From contig URWP01000161.1 in the NCBI GenBank assembly GCA_900551645.1, positions 1 through 6,409 on the forward strand: DNA of 6,409 nt. Reading direction: 5' to 3'. Source of the stretch: an uncultured Bacteroides sp. GTDB taxonomy: Bacteria > Bacteroidota > Bacteroidia > Bacteroidales > Bacteroidaceae. This document shows, piece after piece, positions 1 through 5,700 of the stretch. The notes under the pieces are model-generated. The model did not search any database and was not told the DNA's origin. It worked only from the letters and a program-made list of their open reading frames with translations. The translations under genes and the position numbers were made by a program. Within the stretch, counting starts at the first letter, position 1, and each line of letters opens with the position of its first letter.

Positions 1-408
1 GACAATGGACAGCTTGTGCTGCTTGTCGGATACCAGCCATACCCATCCGGATCCGAAGAGTCCCAATGCAGCCTTGGTGAATGCCTCTTTGAAGGCATCT
101 ACCGAGCCGAAATCGCGTGTCAGGAGTTCAGCCAGTTTCTCCGGTACAGCGGTCGGTTGCGGGGTCAGAGTCTGGAAAAAGAAAGTATGGTTCCAGGTCT
201 GTGCGGCATTGTTGAAGACAGGGCCATCAGCCTTGCGGATAATCTGTTCCAGACTCATCTTTTCATACGGAGTTCCCGGAATCAACTTGTTCAGGTTGTC
301 TACGTATGTCTGTAGGTGTTTCCCATAATGGAAATCAATGGTTTCTTTGCTCATGTGTGGGGCAAGTGCTTCCGCAGCGTAGGGAAGTGAAGGCATCGGG
401 TGATTCAT
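1..408 (-). CDS. sodB: Fe/Mn superoxide dismutase, C-terminus outside window
   Basis: Superoxide dismutase converts superoxide to oxygen and hydrogen peroxide, normally in the cytoplasm. I translated the minus strand from the ATG at 408-406 and obtained 136 uninterrupted residues up to the window edge; the family is usually about 190-200 residues, so roughly the last third is missing. The N-terminus (MNHPMPSLPYAAEALAPHMS) matches the family start, which supports this start codon. Metal ligands His27 (in HYGKH) and His74 (in WNHTF) are present, as are second-sphere His31 and Tyr35. Gln70 in NNAAQTWNH sits where iron-type enzymes carry their active-site glutamine, so the protein is FeSOD-like; some Bacteroides and Porphyromonas enzymes accept either metal, so manganese use is not excluded. 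The Asp and His ligands of the C-terminal domain lie off the window. The gene is divergent from the nitrogen operon and shows no functional link to it. Confidence 0.95.
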   Translation of the reverse strand, partial: MNHPMPSLPYAAEALAPHMSKETIDFHYGKHLQTYVDNLNKLIPGTPYEKMSLEQIIRKADGPVFNNAAQTWNHTFFFQTLTPQPTAVPEKLAELLTRDFGSVDAFKEAFTKAALGLFGSGWVWLVSDKQHKLSIV

Positions 409-513
409 AGTGATTGTTTTTTTAAGTTATAATACAATGTCTGCTTCATTTTTTAAAATGTTTGCTTCTGTACTTTATAAACAAACGGTTTTTGAAAAAG
501 TTTGACTTTCTTA

Positions 514-521
514 CAAAAATA
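514..521 (-). promoter_or_regulatory. Candidate -7 element for sodB
   Basis: Read on the minus strand, this is TATTTTTG, which fits the Bacteroidota -7 consensus TAnnTTTG. Transcription would begin near 507 and give a leader of about 100 bases before the sodB ATG at 408. No clear TTTG -33 element is visible at the expected distance upstream, and such an AT-rich stretch can match the consensus by chance, so this is only a candidate. Confidence 0.35.
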
Positions 522-704
522 ATGAAATTCTTCCGAATCCAGTTCTTTTTCTCTCGTTTTTTAGTTGCTTAAATATCCTATCAAATCATTTTTTATTTCT
601 TTCAATCAGAAAGTAAAATTTGATATTTTCTTTCAATTTGATACAATCTGAGATTTTTTATAGGAAAAAGAAAGCTTTTGCGTGTGTATGATTTCAAAAA
701 GATA

Positions 705-712
705 TAACTTTG
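705..712 (+). promoter_or_regulatory. Candidate -7 element for the nitrogen operon
   Basis: TAACTTTG matches the Bacteroidota housekeeping sigma -7 consensus TAnnTTTG exactly. The nearest TTTG (677-680) is 24 bases upstream, a little farther than the usual 19-21, and a weaker TGTG lies at 683-686. Transcription would start near 719, leaving an untranslated leader of about 160 bases before the ATG at 880. It is the best plus-strand match in the gap and the only good candidate upstream of the four-gene operon. Confidence 0.5.
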
Positions 713-879
713 CATCAAACAAAAACAAAATAACAACAATACAATTAAATAGGTTTTCAAAAAGAAAGTTTTCAAGGGTAGTATGCAATACAACTGACGA
801 GTGCTGCAATACAAAGAAAAGTGTGAATGAGTCCGGATAAGACACGCTATGCAATGTTTAACTAAAACGGTAAAAGCAA

Positions 880-1584
880 ATGGATAGAAAGGTAAAGACA
901 GGTGCATGGCTGTTGGTGTTAGCCGCAGCGGTACCGGTAGGGGTACAGGCCCAGGATAAGGTAGAAGCATCGGTAGGTGCAGATCTTGTATCGGGATATA
1001 TTTGGCGTGGACAGGATTTGGGAAATGTAAGTATCCAGCCTTCCGCATCGATATCCTATCGTGGATTCTCTTTGTCTGGATGGGGTTCTGTAGGTTTTGA
1101 AAAAGAAGATACCAAAGAATTCGACCTGACTTTTGGTTATGCACACAAAGGTTTCAGTGTTTCGGTAACTGATTACTGGTTTAATTCTGGTCCCGGTTAC
1201 TTCCACTACGGAAGCACAAATACAAGCCATGTGTTCGAAGTGCAGGTAGGTTATGATTTTGGTCTGCTGGCATTGAACTGGTATACGAATTTTGCCGGAA
1301 ACGATGGCGTGAATAAGGATGGCGACCGTGCCTATTCATCTTATCTTTCAGTAGTTGTGCCCTTCAAACTGGGCGGGCTGGACTGGACAGCAGGGATAGG
1401 TGCTACACCTTGGGCGAACACTTTCTATAATGGGGGAGCGTCTGGCTTTGAGGTTTGTGACATCAGTGTAGGGGTATCGAAAGTAATCGGCATTACTGAT
1501 TCGTTTTCGTTGCCACTGTTTGCTAAGTTCACTTGGAATCCGGCTACAGAAGGAGCTTATTTTGTAGGTGGTGTCAGTTTCTGA
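880..1584 (+). CDS. TorF-like (Gcw_chp) outer-membrane beta-barrel protein
   Basis: This 234-residue protein has a signal peptide: Lys/Arg at residues 3-7, a hydrophobic core at 9-21, and a likely signal peptidase I site after VQA (24/25). The mature part alternates aromatic and polar residues and glycine-rich turns as amphipathic strands do, and it ends in phenylalanine (GVSF), the usual C-terminal signal for outer-membrane insertion. The pattern SGYIWRGQ (38-45), then SGWGS (66-70), EFDLTFGY (80-87) and TDYWF (97-101), resembles the TorF/Gcw_chp family of small putative porins (TIGR02001/PF09694), recognised from memory. Substrate specificity of this family is not established. The gene leads an operon with a PII protein, AmtB and glutamine synthetase, starting 56 bases before the PII ATG. 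I infer a role in passage of ammonium or small nitrogen compounds through the outer membrane. The start at 880 places the signal peptide correctly. Confidence 0.85.
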   Translation: MDRKVKTGAWLLVLAAAVPVGVQAQDKVEASVGADLVSGYIWRGQDLGNVSIQPSASISYRGFSLSGWGSVGFEKEDTKEFDLTFGYAHKGFSVSVTDYWFNSGPGYFHYGSTNTSHVFEVQVGYDFGLLALNWYTNFAGNDGVNKDGDRAYSSYLSVVVPFKLGGLDWTAGIGATPWANTFYNGGASGFEVCDISVGVSKVIGITDSFSLPLFAKFTWNPATEGAYFVGGVSF

Positions 1585-1616
1585 CAATCCTGAGATAATA
1601 ATTAACGAGCAAGTAC

Positions 1617-1643
1617 ATGAACAAATACAAATACAAGGTATGA
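1617..1643 (+). other. Eight-codon mini-ORF overlapping the glnK start
   Basis: An ATG at 1617 opens a frame encoding MNKYKYKV that stops at TGA 1641-1643, overlapping the PII start codon in an ATGA arrangement. It lies in a repetitive ACAAATACAAATACAA tract. Such overlaps can couple translation, but a frame this short arises easily by chance and no ribosome-binding site distinguishes it, so it is recorded as a position of interest and not as a gene. Confidence 0.2.
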
Positions 1644-1996
1644 AAAAGATTGAAGCAATTATCCGTAGAACTAAGTTCGAAGATGTAAAGGAGGCCTTGT
1701 TGGCAGCCGATATCGAATGGTTCTCGTATTACGATGTAAGAGGTGTAGGTAAAACACGTGAAGGGCGTATCTACCGTGGGGTTGTGTATGATACCAGTTC
1801 TATTGAACGGATCCTGATTTCCATTGTGGTGCGTGATAAGAATGTGGAGAAGACCATACAGGCCGTCATGAAAGCTGCGCGTACAGGTGAAATCGGTGAT
1901 GGACGTATTTTTGTGATTCCGGTGGAAGACTCTATCCGAATCCGTACCGGTGAACGGGGGGATATTGCTCTTTACAATGCCGAACAGGAGAAATAA
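1640..1996 (+). CDS. glnK: PII nitrogen regulatory protein, GlnK-like
   Basis: PII proteins are cytoplasmic trimers that bind ATP/ADP and 2-oxoglutarate and control partners; those linked to amtB block the AmtB channel with their T-loop. I start at the ATG at 1640, giving 118 residues beginning MKKIEAIIRR, the standard PII N-terminus; the same frame is open upstream to an ATG at 1568, but that adds 24 unrelated residues and overlaps the barrel gene. The C-terminal motif TGEIGDGRIF (82-91) followed by IRIRTGE (99-105) carries the nucleotide-binding glycines and arginines (Arg100, Arg102). The T-loop keeps YRG (45-47) and Tyr50, which aligns with the uridylylated Tyr51 of E. coli. It is one residue shorter than in E. 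coli GlnB, has Thr39 instead of Gln39, and has Arg57 and Arg89 where E. coli has Lys58 and Lys90. It lies immediately upstream of amtB. Assignment to the PII superfamily is firm; the GlnK label rests on the linkage. Confidence 0.95.
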   Translation: MKKIEAIIRRTKFEDVKEALLAADIEWFSYYDVRGVGKTREGRIYRGVVYDTSSIERILISIVVRDKNVEKTIQAVMKAARTGEIGDGRIFVIPVEDSIRIRTGERGDIALYNAEQEK

Positions 1997-2039
1997 GAAT
2001 TTTATAAGCTACTATACAAAACATTTACAACTAAAACGA

Positions 2040-3290
2040 ATGGATATGGATACAACTATGATACTAGATTCAGGGAACACGGCTTGGATAATTGTAGCCA
2101 CCCTGCTCGTCCTATTGATGACTATTCCGGGTATTGCCTTGTTTTATGGTGGATTGGTCAGACAGAAAAATGTTTTGAGCATTATCATGCAGAGTCTGCT
2201 GATAGTAGGAGCGGTCAGTATACTCTGGATAGCATTCGGTTACAGTTTTGTCTTTGGCAGCAGTCTGATGGAGACCGACAGTATCTGGAGACATTTCATC
2301 GGAGGTTTCGATAAACTTTTTCTACAGGGAATTACTACATCGACCCTGACTATAGGTAACATACCGGAACTGGTGTTTGTTCTTTTCCAGTGTATGTTTG
2401 CCATCATTACGCCGGCCCTGATTCTTGGAGCTTTTGCCGAACGTATCAAGTTTGCTGGTTTCCTGGTGTTTACAGTACTCTGGAGCATTCTGGTTTACAT
2501 GCCGATGGCACACTGGGTATGGGGAGGAGGATTTCTCCAGCAGATGGGAGCTATCGATTTTGCCGGTGGAACAGTGGTACACATCAATGCCGGTATCGCA
2601 GCTTTGGTTATGGCTGTTCTGATAGGGAGACGGCGCGATTATAAGATCGGACATCCTATGGCTCCGCATAACATTACTTTCGTTTTCATGGGAACTGCCT
2701 TTCTGTGGCTGGGATGGTTCGGCTTCAATGCCGGCGGTATTGCCGCCAACGCTTTTCTGGTGACACACCTGGCTACTTGTGTGGCTGCACTTACCTGGAT
2801 GGCTATCGACTGGGTTTATAACAAGAAACCGACTACGGTAGGTGCCTGTACCGGTGCTGTATCAGGGTTGGTAGCTATTACACCGGCAGCTGGAAGTACC
2901 GATATCCTGGGAGCCTTTTTCATCGGACTGATAACCCCGATTGTTTGTTTTTACATGGTGGCTGTTATCAAACCTAAATTCAAATACGATGATACCCTCG
3001 ATGCTTTCGGTGTACATGGAGTAGGCGGTATCATTGGTTCTATCCTGACGGGTGTCTTTGCCACTCAGTTCATCACTGGTGAAGGAGGAGTGAAGGGAGC
3101 TCTTTACGGTGATTGGCATCAGTTGGGTGTACAGCTTGTAGCTACCTTGATTTCCATTGTATTCAGTGCGGTTATGACTTATCTGCTGTTTAAGGTAACC
3201 GACAGACTGGTTGGTATCCGGGTAGATAAACGGGTGGAAGAAGAAGGATTGGATATCTATGAACATGGAGAATCCGCTTATAACCGATAA
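2040..3290 (+). CDS. amtB: Ammonium transporter AmtB
   Basis: This inner-membrane channel takes up ammonium as ammonia/ammonium and works as a trimer. The chosen ATG at 2040 gives 416 residues (MDMDTTMILD...), 43 bases after glnK; the frame is open to 1950 but that would overlap glnK and add an unrelated leader. About eleven hydrophobic segments are visible from residue 15 to 390. Family motifs: TIPGIALFYGGL (28-39), AERIKF (133-138), DFAGGTVVHINA (173-184), GWFGFNAG (225-232), FGVHGVGG (323-330). Pore residues correspond to E. coli AmtB: twin histidines His181 and His326, Phe gate Phe120 and Phe229, Trp161, Asp173. The E. coli S1-site Ser219 has no serine counterpart (Gly233), and the following loop is about five residues shorter. 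The cytosolic tail VGIRVDK...EGLDIYEHGE keeps the conserved PII-responsive C-terminus. No cleavable signal peptide is evident, unlike E. coli AmtB. Confidence 0.97.
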   Translation: MDMDTTMILDSGNTAWIIVATLLVLLMTIPGIALFYGGLVRQKNVLSIIMQSLLIVGAVSILWIAFGYSFVFGSSLMETDSIWRHFIGGFDKLFLQGITTSTLTIGNIPELVFVLFQCMFAIITPALILGAFAERIKFAGFLVFTVLWSILVYMPMAHWVWGGGFLQQMGAIDFAGGTVVHINAGIAALVMAVLIGRRRDYKIGHPMAPHNITFVFMGTAFLWLGWFGFNAGGIAANAFLVTHLATCVAALTWMAIDWVYNKKPTTVGACTGAVSGLVAITPAAGSTDILGAFFIGLITPIVCFYMVAVIKPKFKYDDTLDAFGVHGVGGIIGSILTGVFATQFITGEGGVKGALYGDWHQLGVQLVATLISIVFSAVMTYLLFKVTDRLVGIRVDKRVEEEGLDIYEHGESAYNR

Positions 3291-3296
3291 TTGATA

Positions 3297-3322
3297 CCGG
3301 AAAGGCTCAACGGTCTTTCCGG
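3297..3322 (+). promoter_or_regulatory. Hairpin between amtB and glnN without a U-tract
   Basis: CCGGAAAG (3297-3304) pairs perfectly with CTTTCCGG (3315-3322), and the stem can be extended by a G-U and a C-G pair to leave a loop of about six bases. It begins seven bases after the amtB stop. The downstream sequence AGCAATAAAAG lacks a T-run and the opposite strand also lacks one, so this is not a standard intrinsic terminator. It could protect or process the mRNA and so let glnN be expressed at a different level from amtB, or be a partial attenuator; the function is inferred. Confidence 0.6.
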
Positions 3323-3377
3323 AGCAATAAAAGATAAATAACAAATATGAATAACAACTAACGAAAAGATTTAAAGT

Positions 3378-5570
3378 ATGATGACAAGTTTAAGATTCAG
3401 TGTCGTTCAAAAGGCGTTTCAGGCCAAACCACAGCCGGTGGCTGTCCCTGATTGCCGTCCGAGTGAATATTTCGGCAAGTATGTATTCAACCGTGAAAAG
3501 ATGTTCAAGTATCTGCCCAGTACAGTTTATGCCCGTCTGGTAGATGCCATGGATAACGGGGCTCCTATGGATCGGGACATTGCCGACGAAGTGGCTGCCG
3601 GTATGAAGCGTTGGGCCAGCGAATTGGGCGTAACTCATTATACCCACTGGTTCCAGCCGTTGACAGAAGGTACTGCCGAAAAGCATGACGCTTTTGTGGA
3701 GCATGACGGAAAAGGCGGAATGATGGAAGAGTTTTCAGGCAAGTTACTGGTACAGCAGGAACCGGATGCCTCTTCTTTTCCGAACGGTGGTATCCGTAAT
3801 ACCTTCGAGGCTCGTGGATATAGTGCCTGGGACCCATCTTCTCCGGTCTTTGTTGTGGATGATACGTTGTGTATCCCTACTGTATTTATCGCTTATACCG
3901 GTGAATCTTTGGACTACAAAGCTCCGCTACTGAAGGCGTTGAGTGCGGTTAATAAGGCAGCTGTAGATGTTTGTCACTATTTTGACCCGGATGTGAAGAA
4001 GGTGATGGCTTATTTGGGATGGGAACAGGAATATTTCCTGGTAGACGAAGGATTGTATGCCGCCCGTCCAGACTTGTTGCTCACCGGACGCACATTGATG
4101 GGACACGAGGCTTCCAAGAACCAGCAACTGGAAGATCATTATTTCGGAGCCATTCCGAGCCGTGTGGCTGCTTTTATGAAGGATTTGGAAATCCAGGCTT
4201 TGGAACTGGGTATTCCGGTGAAGACCCGTCATAATGAAGTGGCTCCGAACCAGTTTGAACTGGCGCCTATCTTCGAGGAATGTAACTTGGCAGTCGACCA
4301 TAATATGCTTATCATGTCATTGATGCGGAAGATAGCCCGTAATCACGGTTTCCGTGTATTGTTGCATGAAAAGCCGTTCAAAGGCGTCAACGGTTCCGGT
4401 AAACACAACAACTGGTCATTGGGAACTGATACGGGGGTTCTGCTGATGGCTCCTGGTAAGACTTCTGAAGAGAACCTGCGTTTCATTACCTTTATTGTCA
4501 ATACTTTGATGGCGGTTTACCGTCATAATGGTCTGCTGAAGGCTTCTATCATGAGTGCTACCAATGCTCATCGTCTGGGAGCTAATGAAGCACCTCCTGC
4601 CATTATCTCTTCTTTCTTGGGAGAGCAGTTGAGCAAAGTACTTGATCACATGGAAGAAAGTTCAAGCAATGATTTGGTATCTTTGGGTGGAAAGCATGGT
4701 ATGAAACTGGATATTCCGCAGATTCCTGAACTGTTGATTGACAATACTGACCGTAACCGTACTTCGCCGTTTGCCTTTACCGGCAACCGTTTTGAATTCC
4801 GTGCTGTAGGTTCGGAAGCCAATTGTGCCAGTGCCATGATTGCTTTGAATACAGCAGTAGCCGAACAGTTGATTATCTTCAAGACGGAAGTGGACGCGTT
4901 GATTGAGAAAGGTGAACCCAATATCTCTGCCATTGTACAGGTATTGCGTAAATACATCAAAGAATGTAAGCCTATCCGTTTCGACGGAAACGGTTACAGT
5001 GAAGAGTGGAAGGAAGAAGCTGCTCGCCGTGGTTTGGATTGCGAAACCAGTTGTCCGGTCATCTTCGATAATTACCTGAAACCGGAAAGTATACGCATGT
5101 TCGAGTCTACCGGTGTCATGACCCGCAAGGAACTGGAAGCCCGTAACGAAGTGAAATGGGAGACTTACACCAAGAAGATACAGATTGAAGCCCGTGTGTT
5201 GGGGGATTTGGTGATGAATCACATCGTTCCGGTAGCTACTGAATATCAGAGTAAGCTGATAGACAATGTGTTCAAGATGAAAGGGCTGTTCTGTGAAGAA
5301 GAGGCTGCCAGTTTGTCGTCCGAAAACATCGCTCTTATCAAGAAGATAGCCGAGCATACTTCTTATATCAAGGAACATGTAGATGCAATGGTGGCTGCCC
5401 GAAAGGTGGCCAATAAGATTGCCGACGAGCGTGAAAAGGCTATCGCCTATCATGATACCATTGCTCCGATGTTGGAACAGATCCGTTACCACATTGATAA
5501 ATTGGAACTGATAGTAGACGACCAGATGTGGACTTTGCCGAAATATCGGGAGTTGCTATTCATTAGATAA
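3378..5570 (+). CDS. glnN: Glutamine synthetase type III
   Basis: Glutamine synthetase condenses glutamate and ammonia at the cost of ATP to form glutamine; the type III enzyme is a large cytoplasmic oligomer typical of Bacteroides and relatives. The product is 730 residues, matching the roughly 729 of the B. fragilis enzyme, whereas type I enzymes have about 470. Visible blocks are the N-terminal type III domain with THYTHWFQPLTEGTAEKHD (86-104) and SGKLLVQQEPDASSFPNGG (120-138), catalytic metal site GWEQEYF (214-220), HNEVAPNQFELAP (285-297), VNGSGKHNNWSL (337-348) with the family's glycine-loop and histidine, and NRTSPFAFTGNRFEFR (460-475) with the nucleotide- and glutamate-binding arginines. 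The C-terminus ends LPKYRELLF, another type III hallmark. Two ATGs lie in tandem at 3378 and 3381; either could start. It is the last gene of the operon, 87 bases after amtB, with no separate promoter recognised, and a strong terminator follows. All motifs I checked are intact. Confidence 0.98.
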   Translation: MMTSLRFSVVQKAFQAKPQPVAVPDCRPSEYFGKYVFNREKMFKYLPSTVYARLVDAMDNGAPMDRDIADEVAAGMKRWASELGVTHYTHWFQPLTEGTAEKHDAFVEHDGKGGMMEEFSGKLLVQQEPDASSFPNGGIRNTFEARGYSAWDPSSPVFVVDDTLCIPTVFIAYTGESLDYKAPLLKALSAVNKAAVDVCHYFDPDVKKVMAYLGWEQEYFLVDEGLYAARPDLLLTGRTLMGHEASKNQQLEDHYFGAIPSRVAAFMKDLEIQALELGIPVKTRHNEVAPNQFELAPIFEECNLAVDHNMLIMSLMRKIARNHGFRVLLHEKPFKGVNGSGKHNNWSLGTDTGVLLMAPGKTSEENLRFITFIVNTLMAVYRHNGLLKASIMSATNAHRLGANEAPPAIISSFLGEQLSKVLDHMEESSSNDLVSLGGKHGMKLDIPQIPELLIDNTDRNRTSPFAFTGNRFEFRAVGSEANCASAMIALNTAVAEQLIIFKTEVDALIEKGEPNISAIVQVLRKYIKECKPIRFDGNGYSEEWKEEAARRGLDCETSCPVIFDNYLKPESIRMFESTGVMTRKELEARNEVKWETYTKKIQIEARVLGDLVMNHIVPVATEYQSKLIDNVFKMKGLFCEEEAASLSSENIALIKKIAEHTSYIKEHVDAMVAARKVANKIADEREKAIAYHDTIAPMLEQIRYHIDKLELIVDDQMWTLPKYRELLFIR

Positions 5571-5625
5571 TCTTTTATTGATTAATCAGATTACCAGGAA
5601 GTTTATTTCTATTGGTCGTTTGATG

Positions 5626-5661
5626 GCCCGGGTTCTCCGTGAGGAAAGCCCGGGCTTTTTT
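5626..5661 (+). terminator. Rho-independent terminator of the nitrogen operon
   Basis: GCCCGGG (5626-5632) pairs with CCCGGGC (5649-5655), a seven-pair GC-rich stem, with a 16-base loop region that can pair further (TTC with GAA). Six T residues follow directly (5656-5661). It sits 55 bases after the glnN stop and between convergent genes. The minus-strand side has no T-run, so it acts for the plus strand. Confidence 0.9.
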
Positions 5662-5671
5662 ATAAATAGAT

Positions 5672-5688
5672 AAACAGAACTGCTGTTT
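5672..5688 (-). terminator. Weak inverted repeat, possible 3' end of the DUF362 transcript
   Basis: AAACAG (5672-5677) pairs with CTGTTT (5683-5688) across a five-base loop, 13 bases beyond the DUF362 stop on the minus strand. The stem is short and AT-rich, and on the minus strand it is followed by ATCTATTTAT, not a clean U-tract. It may help end this transcript, but such a repeat can arise by chance in AT-rich DNA. Confidence 0.25.
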
Positions 5689-5700
5689 TTATCGGCAAAA

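Larger units (their letters stand above)
409..879. other. AT-rich divergent intergenic region
   Basis: This 471-base gap separates the divergently transcribed sodB and the barrel-protein gene. It is strongly AT-rich, with many A and T runs. I see no convincing gene in it: the open frames that cross it on the minus strand run into and antisense to the barrel-protein gene and have no family-like sequence. It holds one candidate promoter for each direction and a leader of about 160 bases before the barrel-protein gene. That leader contains short direct repeats: CAATACAA at 737, 786 and 807, and TGCAAT at 784, 805 and 850. No tRNA-like or recognisable riboswitch structure was found by eye. Confidence 0.8.

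Noticed and set aside
5..328. Plus-strand open frames of about 100 codons opposite sodB
   Set aside because: The minus strand here encodes an unmistakable superoxide dismutase with metal ligands; the plus frames show no family features.
428..433. TATAAT sequence on the plus strand near sodB
   Set aside because: Bacteroidota housekeeping promoters use TAnnTTTG, no suitable -35 is present, and it lies far from any plus-strand gene.
602..1144. 180-codon minus-strand open frame across the intergenic region and the start of the barrel gene
   Set aside because: It is antisense to a clear signal peptide and barrel sequence, has low-complexity hydrophobic composition driven by AT-rich DNA, and matches no family I recognise.
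1568..1639. Upstream in-frame start for the PII protein
   Set aside because: It would overlap the barrel gene and add 24 residues absent from PII proteins; MKKIEAII at 1640 is the family N-terminus.
1950..2039. Upstream in-frame start for AmtB
   Set aside because: It would overlap the glnK end and add a charged 30-residue extension with no signal-peptide character; the ATG at 2040 sits just before the first membrane segment.
4662..5492. 276-codon minus-strand open frame within glnN
   Set aside because: It is antisense to a fully conserved glutamine synthetase domain; long shadow frames are common opposite codon-biased genes, and no motif is seen.
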